From positions 1 to 41,424 of the forward strand of contig PHCI01000028.1 of assembly GCA_002842205.1 (NCBI GenBank): a stretch of DNA of 41,424 bases, read 5' to 3'. The position numbers were made by a program, and so were the translations under genes. The notes below the pieces were generated by a model, which saw nothing but the letters and a program-made list of their open reading frames with translations, ran no database searches and had not been told where the DNA came from. Source of the DNA: Betaproteobacteria bacterium HGW-Betaproteobacteria-3. Its GTDB lineage: Bacteria > Pseudomonadota > Gammaproteobacteria > Burkholderiales > Burkholderiaceae_C. Numbering within the stretch: the first letter of the stretch is position 1; each line of letters begins with the position of its first letter. Of the stretch, positions 8,160-15,565 are shown piece by piece.

Positions 8160-8998
8160 ACACGCCCACACGATTTCCGGTCAGCTTTGAATTTTTTCCA
8201 CCCAAGACGCCCGAAGGCGCGACCAAGCTGGCGGCGGTGCGTCAACAGCTTTATGCGCTGAAGCCGGAGTTTTTCAGCGTCACCTATGGCGCTGGCGGCT
8301 CCACCCAGGACGGTACGCTGCAGACGGTGCAGGCCATTCTGGCGGACGGGCACGTGGCGGCGCCGCATTTTTCGTGCATCGGCGCCACCCGCGAAAGCGT
8401 GCGCGCGCAACTGCAGCGCTTCCAGCAGGCCGGCATCCGGCGCGTCGTGGCGTTGCGGGGTGATTTGCCGTCCGGCTACGGTGCGTTTGGCGAATTCAGG
8501 TACGCCAGCGAGCTGGTGGCCTTCATCCGCGAGGAAACCGGCGACGCGTTTCACATCGAGGTCGGCTGCTACCCCGAGACGCATCCGCAGGCCAAGTCGC
8601 CCGAGGCTGACCTGCAGGCGTTTGCCGCCAAGGTTGCCGCCGGCGCCAGCTCGGCCATCACGCAGTATTTCTACAACGCCGACGCCTATGCCCGCTTTGT
8701 GGACGACGCGCGGCGCCTGGGGGTGAAGGTTGCCGTGGTGCCCGGCGTCATGCCGATCACCAGTTCCACGCAGCTGATGCGCTTCTCGGACGCTTGCGGC
8801 GCCGAGATTCCGCGCTGGATCCGCCAGCGACTCATGGCCTATGGCGACGACAGTGCGTCCATCAAGGCGTTTGGGCTGGACGTGGTGAGTGCGCTGTGCG
8901 AGCAGCTGCGCCGTGCGGGCGCGCCCGGGCTGCACTTCTACACCATGAACCAGGCCGTGGCCACCACCGCGATCGTGCAGCGCCTTGGCCTGGCGTGA
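8156..8998 (+). CDS. metF: Methylenetetrahydrofolate reductase
   Basis: MetF reduces 5,10-methylene-THF to 5-methyl-THF, the methyl donor for methionine synthase. The 280-residue protein (E. coli 296) has the opening FPVSFEFFPPKTPEG with the proton-relay Glu, the FAD-site VTYGAGGST, ALRGD, GCYPETHP, ITQYFYN and GVMPITS. The frame is open to 8075, but the conserved N-terminus starts just after TTG 8156, which overlaps the tlyA stop as TTGA and has GGGAGA at 8145-8150; this start is therefore preferred. Tight coupling to tlyA and linkage to ahcY fit control of the whole group by the SAH riboswitch. Confidence 0.95.
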   Translation: MNTPTRFPVSFEFFPPKTPEGATKLAAVRQQLYALKPEFFSVTYGAGGSTQDGTLQTVQAILADGHVAAPHFSCIGATRESVRAQLQRFQQAGIRRVVALRGDLPSGYGAFGEFRYASELVAFIREETGDAFHIEVGCYPETHPQAKSPEADLQAFAAKVAAGASSAITQYFYNADAYARFVDDARRLGVKVAVVPGVMPITSSTQLMRFSDACGAEIPRWIRQRLMAYGDDSASIKAFGLDVVSALCEQLRRAGAPGLHFYTMNQAVATTAIVQRLGLA

Positions 8999-9066
8999 GC
9001 GGTGTTGCCTCGCAAGTGTGTTGTGGCCTCAGAACTACAATCCCATCCTGTTGACAGGGTTTCCAT

Positions 9067-9080
9067 TTGATCTGGGTCAA
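9067..9080 (+). promoter_or_regulatory. FNR/CRP-type box upstream of ompW
   Basis: TTGAT-CTGG-GTCAA differs from the FNR consensus TTGAT-N4-ATCAA at one position. It lies 119 bp before the ompW start codon. Anaerobic control of ompW by FNR-type regulators is known in other proteobacteria. No clear -10 is visible at the class II distance. Confidence 0.6.
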
Positions 9081-9198
9081 CCTTTGATGCCATTGGCATG
9101 GCATGCGTGTGGGGGTTGAGAAAGGTCAAACACGTCTTGTGGTGCGAAATGTCCAATAGGTCTTGGGGATGTTCCCGAAACTCTATTGAGCACGCATC

Positions 9199-9795
9199 AT
9201 GAAAAAACAGATCATTGCCGCCGCCGTTCTCAGCACCCTCATGTCGGGTGCCGTATTTGCACAGCAAGCCCAGGAAGGCCCCTGGATGGTGCGTGTGCGC
9301 GCTGTCAACCTCGATAGCGAGAACAAGGACAGAACCGGGCTTGGCCTGACCGTCAACAACAAGATCATTCCTGACTTTGATGTCAGCTACTTCTTCAGCA
9401 AGAACATTGCGGCTGAACTGCTGCTGACGACCCCGCAAAAGCACCGGGTGTCTTCCAACGGCACCAAGATCGGCACGCTGCGTCACCTGCCCCCGACGCT
9501 GCTGGCGCAATACCACTTTGAACTGCCAGGCTTCAAGCCGTATGTGGGCGCTGGCCTGAACTACACGCGCTTCTCCAGCGTCAAGCTGCTGGGCGGCGCG
9601 GCCACCGTGCAGAAAAACAGCTTCGGCCCGGCGCTGCAAGTGGGTGTGGACATTCCGCTGGCACCGCACCTGTACCTGAACTTTGACATCAAGAAGGTGT
9701 ACATCGACACCACCGTGTCGGCGGGTGGCGTGAAACAGGGCACCTTCAATGTGGACCCGCTTCTGTACGGCGTGGGCCTGGGCTGGCGTTTCTGA
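9199..9795 (+). CDS. ompW: OmpW-family outer-membrane protein
   Basis: A 198-residue protein with a clean signal peptide (MKKQIIAAAVLSTLMSGAVFA, cut before QQ) and the features of the eight-stranded OmpW barrel: the opening GPWMVRVRAVNLD, IIPDFDVSYFFSKNIAAEL, the barrel strand FKPYVGAGLNYTRF, a long middle loop, and the terminal aromatic-F signature GLGWRF used for outer-membrane assembly. OmpW proteins form narrow hydrophobic channels and are linked to stress and anaerobic adaptation. The gene stands alone between a FNR-type box and a strong terminator. Its location next to the NO-respiration island may reflect shared oxygen control. Confidence 0.93.
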   Translation: MKKQIIAAAVLSTLMSGAVFAQQAQEGPWMVRVRAVNLDSENKDRTGLGLTVNNKIIPDFDVSYFFSKNIAAELLLTTPQKHRVSSNGTKIGTLRHLPPTLLAQYHFELPGFKPYVGAGLNYTRFSSVKLLGGAATVQKNSFGPALQVGVDIPLAPHLYLNFDIKKVYIDTTVSAGGVKQGTFNVDPLLYGVGLGWRF

Positions 9796-9835
9796 TCCCT
9801 GGGTTTGACCTGCCCCGGTTCCGCCGGAACCGTTG

Positions 9836-9868
9836 AAAGGGGCCCTGCTGCTGCGGGGCCCCTTTTTT
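9836..9868 (+). terminator. Rho-independent terminator after ompW
   Basis: A 10-bp perfect stem AAAGGGGCCC (9836-9845) / GGGCCCCTTT (9856-9865) with a 10-nt loop, ending in six T. A smaller inverted repeat CGGTTCC/GGAACCG (9816-9832) precedes it. Confidence 0.93.
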
Positions 9869-9997
9869 CATGGGTGCGTGGGGGTCGTGGTCGGCTGCGG
9901 CGTCGGCCCGTGTTTGTGCGATGGAGAAAAGTGTCGGGCGAAAATCCGGGCGCGGGTATCGCGCCAGTGCGACGCACAGGGGGGGGCAACTTTTGAG

Positions 9998-10513
9998 CTA
10001 TGCGTTGGACTTTTTGTCCTGCATTGTGGTGCGACGCCGCTCCGGACCCCGCATCGGCACCGAGACCACTGGCGACGGTGCAGGCATCGCTCGCCCCTTG
10101 CGCGGGGATGTCGCCGGCTCAACGATGTCCGCAAGCGTTGCGTCGTCAAGCTCCTTGAAATAAGCCTGTAACGCCGAACCGAGCAGTCCTTTCAGACGGC
10201 ACGTGGGTGTCAGAGAGCACAGGTTGGTGCGCGCATCAAAGCATTCGACCAGCCTGAAGTCGGTTTCCGAGGCGCGAACGATGTCGCCGATGCGGATGGT
10301 GGAAGGGTCTTTCAATAGTCGCAATCCACCCCCGCGACCGCGGGTGGTTTCCAGCACACCTTGGCGTGCCAGATCGTTGACAACTTTCATCAAATGATTT
10401 TTCGACACGCCGTGTCGCTCAGCCAGGTCGCCGATGGTGACCAGCTGCTCGTGATGCGTCGCACAGTACATGAGCACTCTCAGGGTGTAGTCGGTGTATT
10501 CGGCAAGTCGCAT
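9998..10513 (-). CDS. nsrR: NsrR, nitric-oxide-sensing Rrf2-family repressor
   Basis: Rrf2-type winged-helix regulator. The start at 10513 gives the standard MRLAEYTDYTLRVLMYCA; the frame continues upstream to 10600 but with non-family sequence. The helix-turn-helix covers about residues 27-50 (IGDLAERHGVSKNHLMKVVN). Three cysteines, C91, C99 and C105 (ECF, LCSLTPTC), fit the Fe-S ligand region of NsrR, with a spacing of 7 then 5 residues rather than 4 then 5 as in E. coli. NO damages the cluster and lifts repression. A basic tail of about 40 residues follows the usual end. It is divergent from nnrS, and two NsrR-like operators lie in the window (10730-10752, 17011-17033), so it very likely controls both operons. 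Confidence 0.93.
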   Translation of the reverse strand: MRLAEYTDYTLRVLMYCATHHEQLVTIGDLAERHGVSKNHLMKVVNDLARQGVLETTRGRGGGLRLLKDPSTIRIGDIVRASETDFRLVECFDARTNLCSLTPTCRLKGLLGSALQAYFKELDDATLADIVEPATSPRKGRAMPAPSPVVSVPMRGPERRRTTMQDKKSNA

Positions 10514-10705
10514 AAACGCCTTTAAAACATGGATCAACTGTCGGCAAAGTTCCGACGCTCTCATTTTTGAACGAAAGAAGTCAGGAGTCTGATGCGCCAT
10601 GTGCCGTGGTGCGACGACGCATTCGACAACGGTTCAGAAGTTACTCTCGAAGCTCAACAGTTCATTCGCGCCCTGGGGAATATAAAACCCCACTGGCCGA
10701 GTGTA

Positions 10706-10719
10706 TTGATCGAAGTCGT
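10706..10719 (+). promoter_or_regulatory. Degenerate FNR/Dnr-type box before nnrS
   Basis: TTGAT-CGAA-GTCGT has a perfect left half but only two matches in the right half to TTGAT-N4-ATCAA. Alone it would be weak; its centre lies 17.5 bp before the first base of the NsrR site, identical to the geometry upstream of norS. Confidence 0.5.
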
Positions 10720-10729
10720 GCTTGCCTAT

Positions 10730-10752
10730 AAGATGCACATAAAATACATGTT
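10730..10752 (+). promoter_or_regulatory. NsrR operator upstream of nnrS
   Basis: The 11-1-11 palindrome AAGATGCACAT-A-AAATACATGTT agrees with the NsrR consensus (AAGATGCATTT type half-sites). It lies 44 bp before the nnrS start in the divergent nsrR-nnrS region, so it can repress nnrS and perhaps nsrR itself. Confidence 0.85.
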
Positions 10753-10795
10753 ATAAAACACACAAAACCCCATGACACAAGAACGTTGATTCGCC

Positions 10796-12001
10796 ATGCC
10801 TGCCCCGATCATTCCTGTCAACCCCCCCGAAGTCACGTCGCCGCCGTCGGCCCCAGGCTGGCCAGTCTTGCGTTTGGGATTTCGGCCGTTTTATCTGGGG
10901 GCTGCGGCGTTCGCGAGTATGGCGATTCCGTTGTGGGTCGGATTGTTTCTAGGGCGGGTGACGCTGGCGTTGGCAATACCATCGCTGCTGTGGCATGCCC
11001 ATGAAATGCTGTTCGGATTTGCTGCCGCGATCATCATCGGGTTCCTGCTGACCGCGGGCAAGGCATGGACCGGGCTGACGACGCCTCGCGGCGCCTTCCT
11101 TGGCGCGCTGGTGGCGCTGTGGTTCACCGCACGGATCATGGCCATCGTGGGCCCTTATCCTGTCTATGCCGTCTTGGACCTTGTCTTGCTGCCCCTGGTG
11201 GCCGCCACCCTTGCCGATGTGTTGATCAGAGCGGGGAATCGCCGAAATTTGCCGTTGATTCTTCTTCTGGTATTGCTCTCGCTGGCCAATCTCGCGTTTC
11301 ACCTGGCTGTGATTGGTGCGGTTGACGTGGCACCGATGGCCACCCTGTACGCTGGTCTGGCATTGATTGTGATGATCGAGTGCGTGATCGCCGGGCGCGT
11401 GATACCGGCATTTACCGCAAGCGCAATACCTCGCCTGAAGATCAAATCCGCGCCCAAACTCGAATGGGCTACGTTGGGCACCACGTTGTCTGCACTGGCG
11501 CTGTGGGTCTTTGCGTCGCCCGGGCCTACGACCCTGACCGTTCTGATTGCTGCGGCGTTGCTGCACACAGTTCGCCAGTGGCGCTGGCATCCCTGGGCCA
11601 CCCGCGAGCGACCGATATTGTGGATTCTGCACGCCGCATATGCGTGGATTCCCTTTGGCCTGGGATTACTCGGCCTGGCACAGATCGGTTGGGTCAGTGT
11701 GTCCGCCGGTGTCCATGCCTTGGCGGTCGGCGCCACCGGTGGACTCATCATCGGCATGATCACCCGAACGGCGCGCGGCCATACGGGCCGACCACTAAAG
11801 GCATCGAAACCCGAGGTTGTGGTCTACGTTCTGGTGATGATTGCGGCGGTACTGCGCGTGCTGGGGCCGTTGGCGATGCCGCAATGGCTGCCTCACCTTC
11901 TTCTTTCCGCGGCACTCGCTTGGTGCATTGCATTCTTTGTCTATCTCGTTGTCTATGTGCCGTGGCTGATGACGACGCGCCTCGACGGCAAGGACGGCTG
12001 A
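10796..12001 (+). CDS. nnrS: NnrS family heme-Cu membrane protein
   Basis: A 401-residue protein with about 12 hydrophobic segments, typical of NnrS. The family motifs are WPVLRLGFRPFYLGAA near the N-terminus, WHAHEMLFGFAAAIIIGF (first heme/copper-binding region) and GVHALAVGATGGLIIGMITR near the C-terminus. NnrS contains heme and copper and protects cells against NO stress by limiting formation of iron-nitrosyl complexes; it is not itself an NO reductase. It is the first gene behind an NsrR operator and is followed on the same strand by DUF2249, ferredoxin and cbb3-like oxidase genes. Codon use is less strictly G/C-ending than in the ahcY group. Confidence 0.95.
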   Translation: MPAPIIPVNPPEVTSPPSAPGWPVLRLGFRPFYLGAAAFASMAIPLWVGLFLGRVTLALAIPSLLWHAHEMLFGFAAAIIIGFLLTAGKAWTGLTTPRGAFLGALVALWFTARIMAIVGPYPVYAVLDLVLLPLVAATLADVLIRAGNRRNLPLILLLVLLSLANLAFHLAVIGAVDVAPMATLYAGLALIVMIECVIAGRVIPAFTASAIPRLKIKSAPKLEWATLGTTLSALALWVFASPGPTTLTVLIAAALLHTVRQWRWHPWATRERPILWILHAAYAWIPFGLGLLGLAQIGWVSVSAGVHALAVGATGGLIIGMITRTARGHTGRPLKASKPEVVVYVLVMIAAVLRVLGPLAMPQWLPHLLLSAALAWCIAFFVYLVVYVPWLMTTRLDGKDG

Positions 12002-12082
12002 GGTGACGCGCCGCCATTGATCGTCCCCGGTCCATGGCTTCAAACCCAATTTCCACGCCCATCAACTGAAAAGGAGCACTCT

Positions 12083-12388
12083 GTGACCTCTGACCCAACA
12101 GTCCCAACCCTCTCGATGGACCTTCGTCTGCTCGCCCCGCGCGAACGCCACGCACTGATTTTTGCCCGCTTCGACGCGCTGGTGCCGGGTCAGACGCTGG
12201 AACTGGTCAACGACCACGACCCGAAGCCGCTGCGTCATCAGCTCGAGGACCGCGCGCCCGCCGCCTTTGTCTGGAGCTACCTCGATGCAGGACCTGAGAC
12301 CTGGCGCGTGCGGATTGCAAAGTGCGCCGCTGGCGTGACAGCGAAAGTCGGCGACTCCTGCTGCTCTGGCGGAGCCTGCTGCGGCTGA
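12083..12388 (+). CDS. DUF2249 protein with C-terminal Cys-rich tail
   Basis: A 101-residue cytoplasmic protein. GTG 12083 is preferred because AAGGAG lies 6 bp before it and the domain follows directly. The central part (LDLRLLAPRERH-type start, LVPGQTLELVNDHDPKPLRHQLE, WSYLDAGPETWRVRI) is DUF2249, a TusA-like small fold often found near NO, nitrite and hemerythrin genes. The C-terminus ends CCSGGACCG, four cysteines in nine residues, which could bind a metal or Fe-S cluster. It lies between nnrS and a ferredoxin gene in the NsrR-controlled operon; a redox or metal-handling role in NO defence is inferred, not shown. Confidence 0.85.
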   Translation: MTSDPTVPTLSMDLRLLAPRERHALIFARFDALVPGQTLELVNDHDPKPLRHQLEDRAPAAFVWSYLDAGPETWRVRIAKCAAGVTAKVGDSCCSGGACCG

Positions 12389-12406
12389 TCGAGCGGAGCC
12401 GCATCC

Positions 12407-12730
12407 ATGACCTTCGTTGTCACCGAAGCCTGCATCCGCTGCAAGTACACCGACTGTGTCGACGTCTGCCCGGTTGACGCGTTCCGCGAAGGTCCGAACT
12501 TTCTTGTCATCGATCCTGCGGATTGCATCGACTGCGCAGTGTGCGTGCCTGAATGCCCGGTGGCAGCGATCTATGCGGAAGAAGACGTGCCCGCAGACCA
12601 GCAGGACTTCACGCCGTTGAACGCCGAGTTGGCCCAGGTCTGGAAGCCGATCACCAAGACCAAGAAGGCGCTTGCGGACGCCGATGTCTGGAGCACGGTC
12701 AAAATAAAACGCGCTGAGCTTCAACGCTGA
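12407..12730 (+). CDS. fdxA: FdxA-type 3Fe-4S/4Fe-4S ferredoxin
   Basis: A 107-residue seven-iron ferredoxin. Cysteines C9, C12, C17 and C21 (C-x2-C-x4-C-x3-CP) and C40, C43, C46 and C50 (C-x2-C-x2-C-x3-CP) give the Azotobacter FdI pattern: one 3Fe-4S and one 4Fe-4S cluster, with C12 the probable non-ligand. The family's C-terminal extension ([21 protein letters not shown]) is present. It lies 18 bp after the DUF2249 gene and 5 bp before the oxidase gene. A ferredoxin inside an oxidase operon is unusual; it may serve NnrS/DUF2249 chemistry or Fe-S repair rather than the oxidase, which normally takes electrons from cytochrome c. Confidence 0.95.
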   Translation: MTFVVTEACIRCKYTDCVDVCPVDAFREGPNFLVIDPADCIDCAVCVPECPVAAIYAEEDVPADQQDFTPLNAELAQVWKPITKTKKALADADVWSTVKIKRAELQR

Positions 12731-12735
12731 TTGCC

Positions 12736-14382
12736 ATGAACACTGTTGCCATCCTGCTGTCGGCCTTCGTGCTGTCCTTCGTCGCGTTGTTGGTCTTCAT
12801 CTGGTCGCAACGCACGGGCCTGTTCGACCGCACCAGCAAGGGCGCCGAGGTGATCTTCGCTTCCGGTGAAATCGGCCGCATCGAGGAGCCCGCAGCGGCA
12901 GCGTCGGCACAGGGCAACCTGCAAGGCGTCATCGACACGGCGGGTGTCGGCCACGTGACACGCGCGGACGCAACCGAGTTGGTCGAGCGCGCGAGCGCCG
13001 ACGCGTCCACCGCGCCGCTGGTGTTCTTCATGTTCTGTTGCGCGATCGCCTGGTTGCTGGTGGCTTCGGCGGCCGGGCTCACCGCATCGATCAAGCTGCA
13101 CGAACCCGACTGGCTGGTGCAGCAGGCCTGGCTGACCTTCGGTCGCATCCGCACCATCCACCTCAACGCAGTGGCCTATGGCTGGGCGCCGATGGCGGGC
13201 CTGGGCATCGCGATGTTCGTGATTCCGCGGCTGCTGAAGACACCGCTGCTGGGGGCGCGTTTCGCTTTCGCCGGTGCCGTGTTCTGGAATGCAGCGCTGA
13301 TTGCCGGACTGGGCAGCATCGCCGCGGGCATCAATGACGGCCTGGAGTGGCTTGAGATCCCTTGGCAGATCGGCATACTGTTTGCCGTCGGTGGGGCGCT
13401 GATCGCGCTGCCGCTGGTGTTCACGCTGGTCAACCGGCGCGTCGAGCACCTGTACGTCTCGGTCTGGTATATGGCCTGCGCGCTGTTCTGGCTGCCGGTG
13501 CTGTTCGTCGTCGCCAAAATACCCGGCCTGCATCAAGGGGTGCAGCAGGCAGCGATGAACTGGTGGTTTGGTCACAACGTGCTGGGGCTGTTCTACACGC
13601 CGCTGGCGCTGGCCTCGGTCTATTACTTCCTGCCCAAAGTGATCGGCCGCCCGATCCAGTCCTACAACCTGTCCTTGCTCGGCTTCTGGGGCCTGGCCTT
13701 CTTCTACGGTCAGGTCGGCGGCCACCACCTGATCGGCGGTCCGGTTCCGGAGTGGATGATCACGCTGTCCATCGTGCAGAGCATGATGATGATCATCCCG
13801 GTTGCGGCGTTCACGGTGAACCAGTACCAGACGCTGCAGGGGCGCCTGTCGGCGCTGCGCTGGTCGCCAACGCTGCGCTTCATCGGCGTGGGTGGACTGA
13901 TGTACACCGCCAGTTCGGTGCAGGGCTCGCTCGAAGCCCTGCGCAGCATGAACGCGGTCACCCATTTCACGCACTACACGGTGGCCCATGCGCACCTGGG
14001 CCTGTACGGCTTTGTGAGCTTTGTATTCTTCGGCGCCATGTACTTCGTGATGCCGCGCATCACGGCGCGCGAGTGGCCCTACCCGTGGATGATCACGGCG
14101 CACTTCTGGCTCGTCAGCGGCGGCTTTGCCTTGTACTTCGTGAGCCTGACCACCGCTGGCTGGCTGCAGGGTATGGCCATGCTGGACGCGGCGCGGCCCT
14201 TCATGGATTCGGTCGCCGTGACGCTGCCCTACCTGAAGGGGCGCAGCATCGGGGGCGCCTTCATGGTACTGGGGCACCTGGTTTTTGCTGTGCACTTCAT
14301 GGCACTTGCGTTGGGATTCGGCCCGCAACGCGACAAGCCGGCTCTGTTTCGGCAACTGTTCCGCAAGGAGGCCTCGGCATGA
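12736..14382 (+). CDS. ccoN: cbb3-like oxidase catalytic subunit with CcoS-like N-terminus
   Basis: A 548-residue heme-copper oxidase subunit I of the C (cbb3) family. His142 (IHLNAVAYGW) and His420 fit low-spin heme b, His418 (VAHAH) the active-site heme, and His280 (WWFGHN) with His330-His331 (GGHHL) CuB. Tyr324, six residues before His330, occupies the position of the cbb3 cross-linked tyrosine, so oxygen reduction looks possible. The first 45 residues (one membrane helix, then IWSQRTGLFDRTSKGAEVIF) resemble the assembly protein CcoS, apparently fused through a linker of about 45 residues. It overlaps the next gene as ATGA. It could be an O2 reductase for NO-stressed or microoxic cells; NO reduction as a side activity is not excluded. 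Confidence 0.88.
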   Translation: MNTVAILLSAFVLSFVALLVFIWSQRTGLFDRTSKGAEVIFASGEIGRIEEPAAAASAQGNLQGVIDTAGVGHVTRADATELVERASADASTAPLVFFMFCCAIAWLLVASAAGLTASIKLHEPDWLVQQAWLTFGRIRTIHLNAVAYGWAPMAGLGIAMFVIPRLLKTPLLGARFAFAGAVFWNAALIAGLGSIAAGINDGLEWLEIPWQIGILFAVGGALIALPLVFTLVNRRVEHLYVSVWYMACALFWLPVLFVVAKIPGLHQGVQQAAMNWWFGHNVLGLFYTPLALASVYYFLPKVIGRPIQSYNLSLLGFWGLAFFYGQVGGHHLIGGPVPEWMITLSIVQSMMMIIPVAAFTVNQYQTLQGRLSALRWSPTLRFIGVGGLMYTASSVQGSLEALRSMNAVTHFTHYTVAHAHLGLYGFVSFVFFGAMYFVMPRITAREWPYPWMITAHFWLVSGGFALYFVSLTTAGWLQGMAMLDAARPFMDSVAVTLPYLKGRSIGGAFMVLGHLVFAVHFMALALGFGPQRDKPALFRQLFRKEASA

Positions 14383-14972
14383 ACAACGAGGTCAAGCTCA
14401 TCTCGGGTGCGATGGTGATGTTGGCGCTGTCGACCAGCGCGCTGGTCGTTCTGCCTTATCTGCAGGTGCACGACGCGCCGCCGTTACCCGACCTTAAACC
14501 CTACACCAGCGCTGAACTGCGTGGTCGCGAGGTCTATATCGCCAACGGCTGCGTCTACTGCCATTCGCAGCAGCCGCGCGCCAAGGCCTTTGCGCCGGAT
14601 TTCTCGCGCGGCTGGGGGCGGGCCACTGTCGCTGGAGACTACGCCTACGACCAGCCGCACCTGCTGGGCACGATGCGAACCGGCCCGGACCTGATGAACA
14701 TCGGCGTGCGTCAACCCAGCGAGCAATGGCACCTTGGTCATCTGTATCAGCCGCGAGCTTACATGCCGGGCAGCATCATGCCGAGCTATCCGTTCCTGTT
14801 TGAGGCCAAGGCCAAGGCCGACAAGGATGATGTGGTCGTGAACCTGCCAACCGGCCACGTGCCCGCTGCCTTGGTGATCGTGGCGCGCCCGCCAGCGGTG
14901 GACCTCGTGAAGTACCTCCAGTCACTGGATCGCAGCTACCCCGCGATCGACCTGCAGGGAGTTTCCAGATGA
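14379..14972 (+). CDS. ccoO: CcoO-like membrane-anchored monoheme cytochrome c
   Basis: A 197-residue subunit II of the cbb3-like oxidase. One N-terminal membrane helix (ISGAMVMLALSTSALVVLPYLQV) anchors a periplasmic cytochrome c with CVYCH, the CcoO-typical context GREVYIANGCVYCHSQQPR, and GTMRTGPDLMNIG and PRAYMPGSIMPSYPFLF, where the axial Met is expected. It passes electrons to the catalytic subunit. Start ATG 14379 overlaps the ccoN stop (ATGA) and has a strong AAGGAGG at 14365-14371, so translation is coupled. Length is close to standard CcoO (about 200 residues). Confidence 0.92.
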   Translation: MNNEVKLISGAMVMLALSTSALVVLPYLQVHDAPPLPDLKPYTSAELRGREVYIANGCVYCHSQQPRAKAFAPDFSRGWGRATVAGDYAYDQPHLLGTMRTGPDLMNIGVRQPSEQWHLGHLYQPRAYMPGSIMPSYPFLFEAKAKADKDDVVVNLPTGHVPAALVIVARPPAVDLVKYLQSLDRSYPAIDLQGVSR

Positions 14973-15565
14973 AGCACGCGGAGATTCACTCCCAACAGCA
15001 ACGCGAGAACCCCGAGCCGCAGGAAGGCACGAACCCGATGCCCTGGTTTGTCATCGTCATGACCGCGCTCTTGTTGGGGTTCGGCGTGCTGTACATTGCC
15101 CGGTCGGCCATCGTCAACGCACCCGCGCTGGGTGACGGCCGCTCGACCGCCGAACTGCAGGGGACAACCTTCGCCGCGGTCGGCACCGCGGTGGACGGCG
15201 GCGCGGTCTACGCGTCGCGTTGCGTGGCCTGCCACCAGGCCAGTGGTGCCGGGCTGCCGGGCGTGTTTCCCCCGCTTGCGGGCTCCGAATGGGTGACGGG
15301 CAAAGAGACGACATTGGTCGCATTGGTCCTGCACGGCGCCAGTGGAGCACTGACCGTCAAGGGCAACACCTACAACGGCGCGATGCCCTCCTTCGGTGCC
15401 CAGTTGCAGGATGCCGAGCTGGCCGCCGTGCTCACGCACATCCGCAGCCAATGGGGAAATAGGGCCGCGTCAGTGACGGCCGACACCGTCGCCACGGTTC
15501 GCAAGGAAACGGCGGCACGCACCGAGCCGTTCAAGGGCGACGCCGAACTGATGCCGCTGAAGTGA
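14969..15565 (+). CDS. Membrane-anchored monoheme cytochrome c (reduced CcoP-like subunit)
   Basis: A 198-residue protein with a polar N-terminus, one membrane helix (residues about 25-46, WFVIVMTALLLGFGVLYIA) and a single c-type heme site CVACH in the context GGAVYASRCVACHQASGAGLPGVFPPLAGSEW, with a likely axial Met in YNGAMPSFG. It occupies the place of CcoP, but CcoP normally has two hemes and about 300 residues; here only one heme is present and no CcoQ gene exists. The closest part is the second heme domain of CcoP. It overlaps the preceding gene as ATGA and the following SCO gene as GTGA. Confidence 0.88.
   Translation: MKHAEIHSQQQRENPEPQEGTNPMPWFVIVMTALLLGFGVLYIARSAIVNAPALGDGRSTAELQGTTFAAVGTAVDGGAVYASRCVACHQASGAGLPGVFPPLAGSEWVTGKETTLVALVLHGASGALTVKGNTYNGAMPSFGAQLQDAELAAVLTHIRSQWGNRAASVTADTVATVRKETAARTEPFKGDAELMPLK

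Noticed and set aside
12721-14355. Reverse-strand open frame of 544 codons opposite the cbb3-like ccoN
   Set aside because: Gln/Arg/His-rich with no family resemblance; the + strand gene has all heme and copper ligands.
12736-15565. cbb3-like operon read as a nitric oxide reductase
   Set aside because: Its position beside nnrS and sNOR suggested this, but Tyr324 is kept at the cross-link position and no active-site Glu pattern of cNOR/qNOR is seen.
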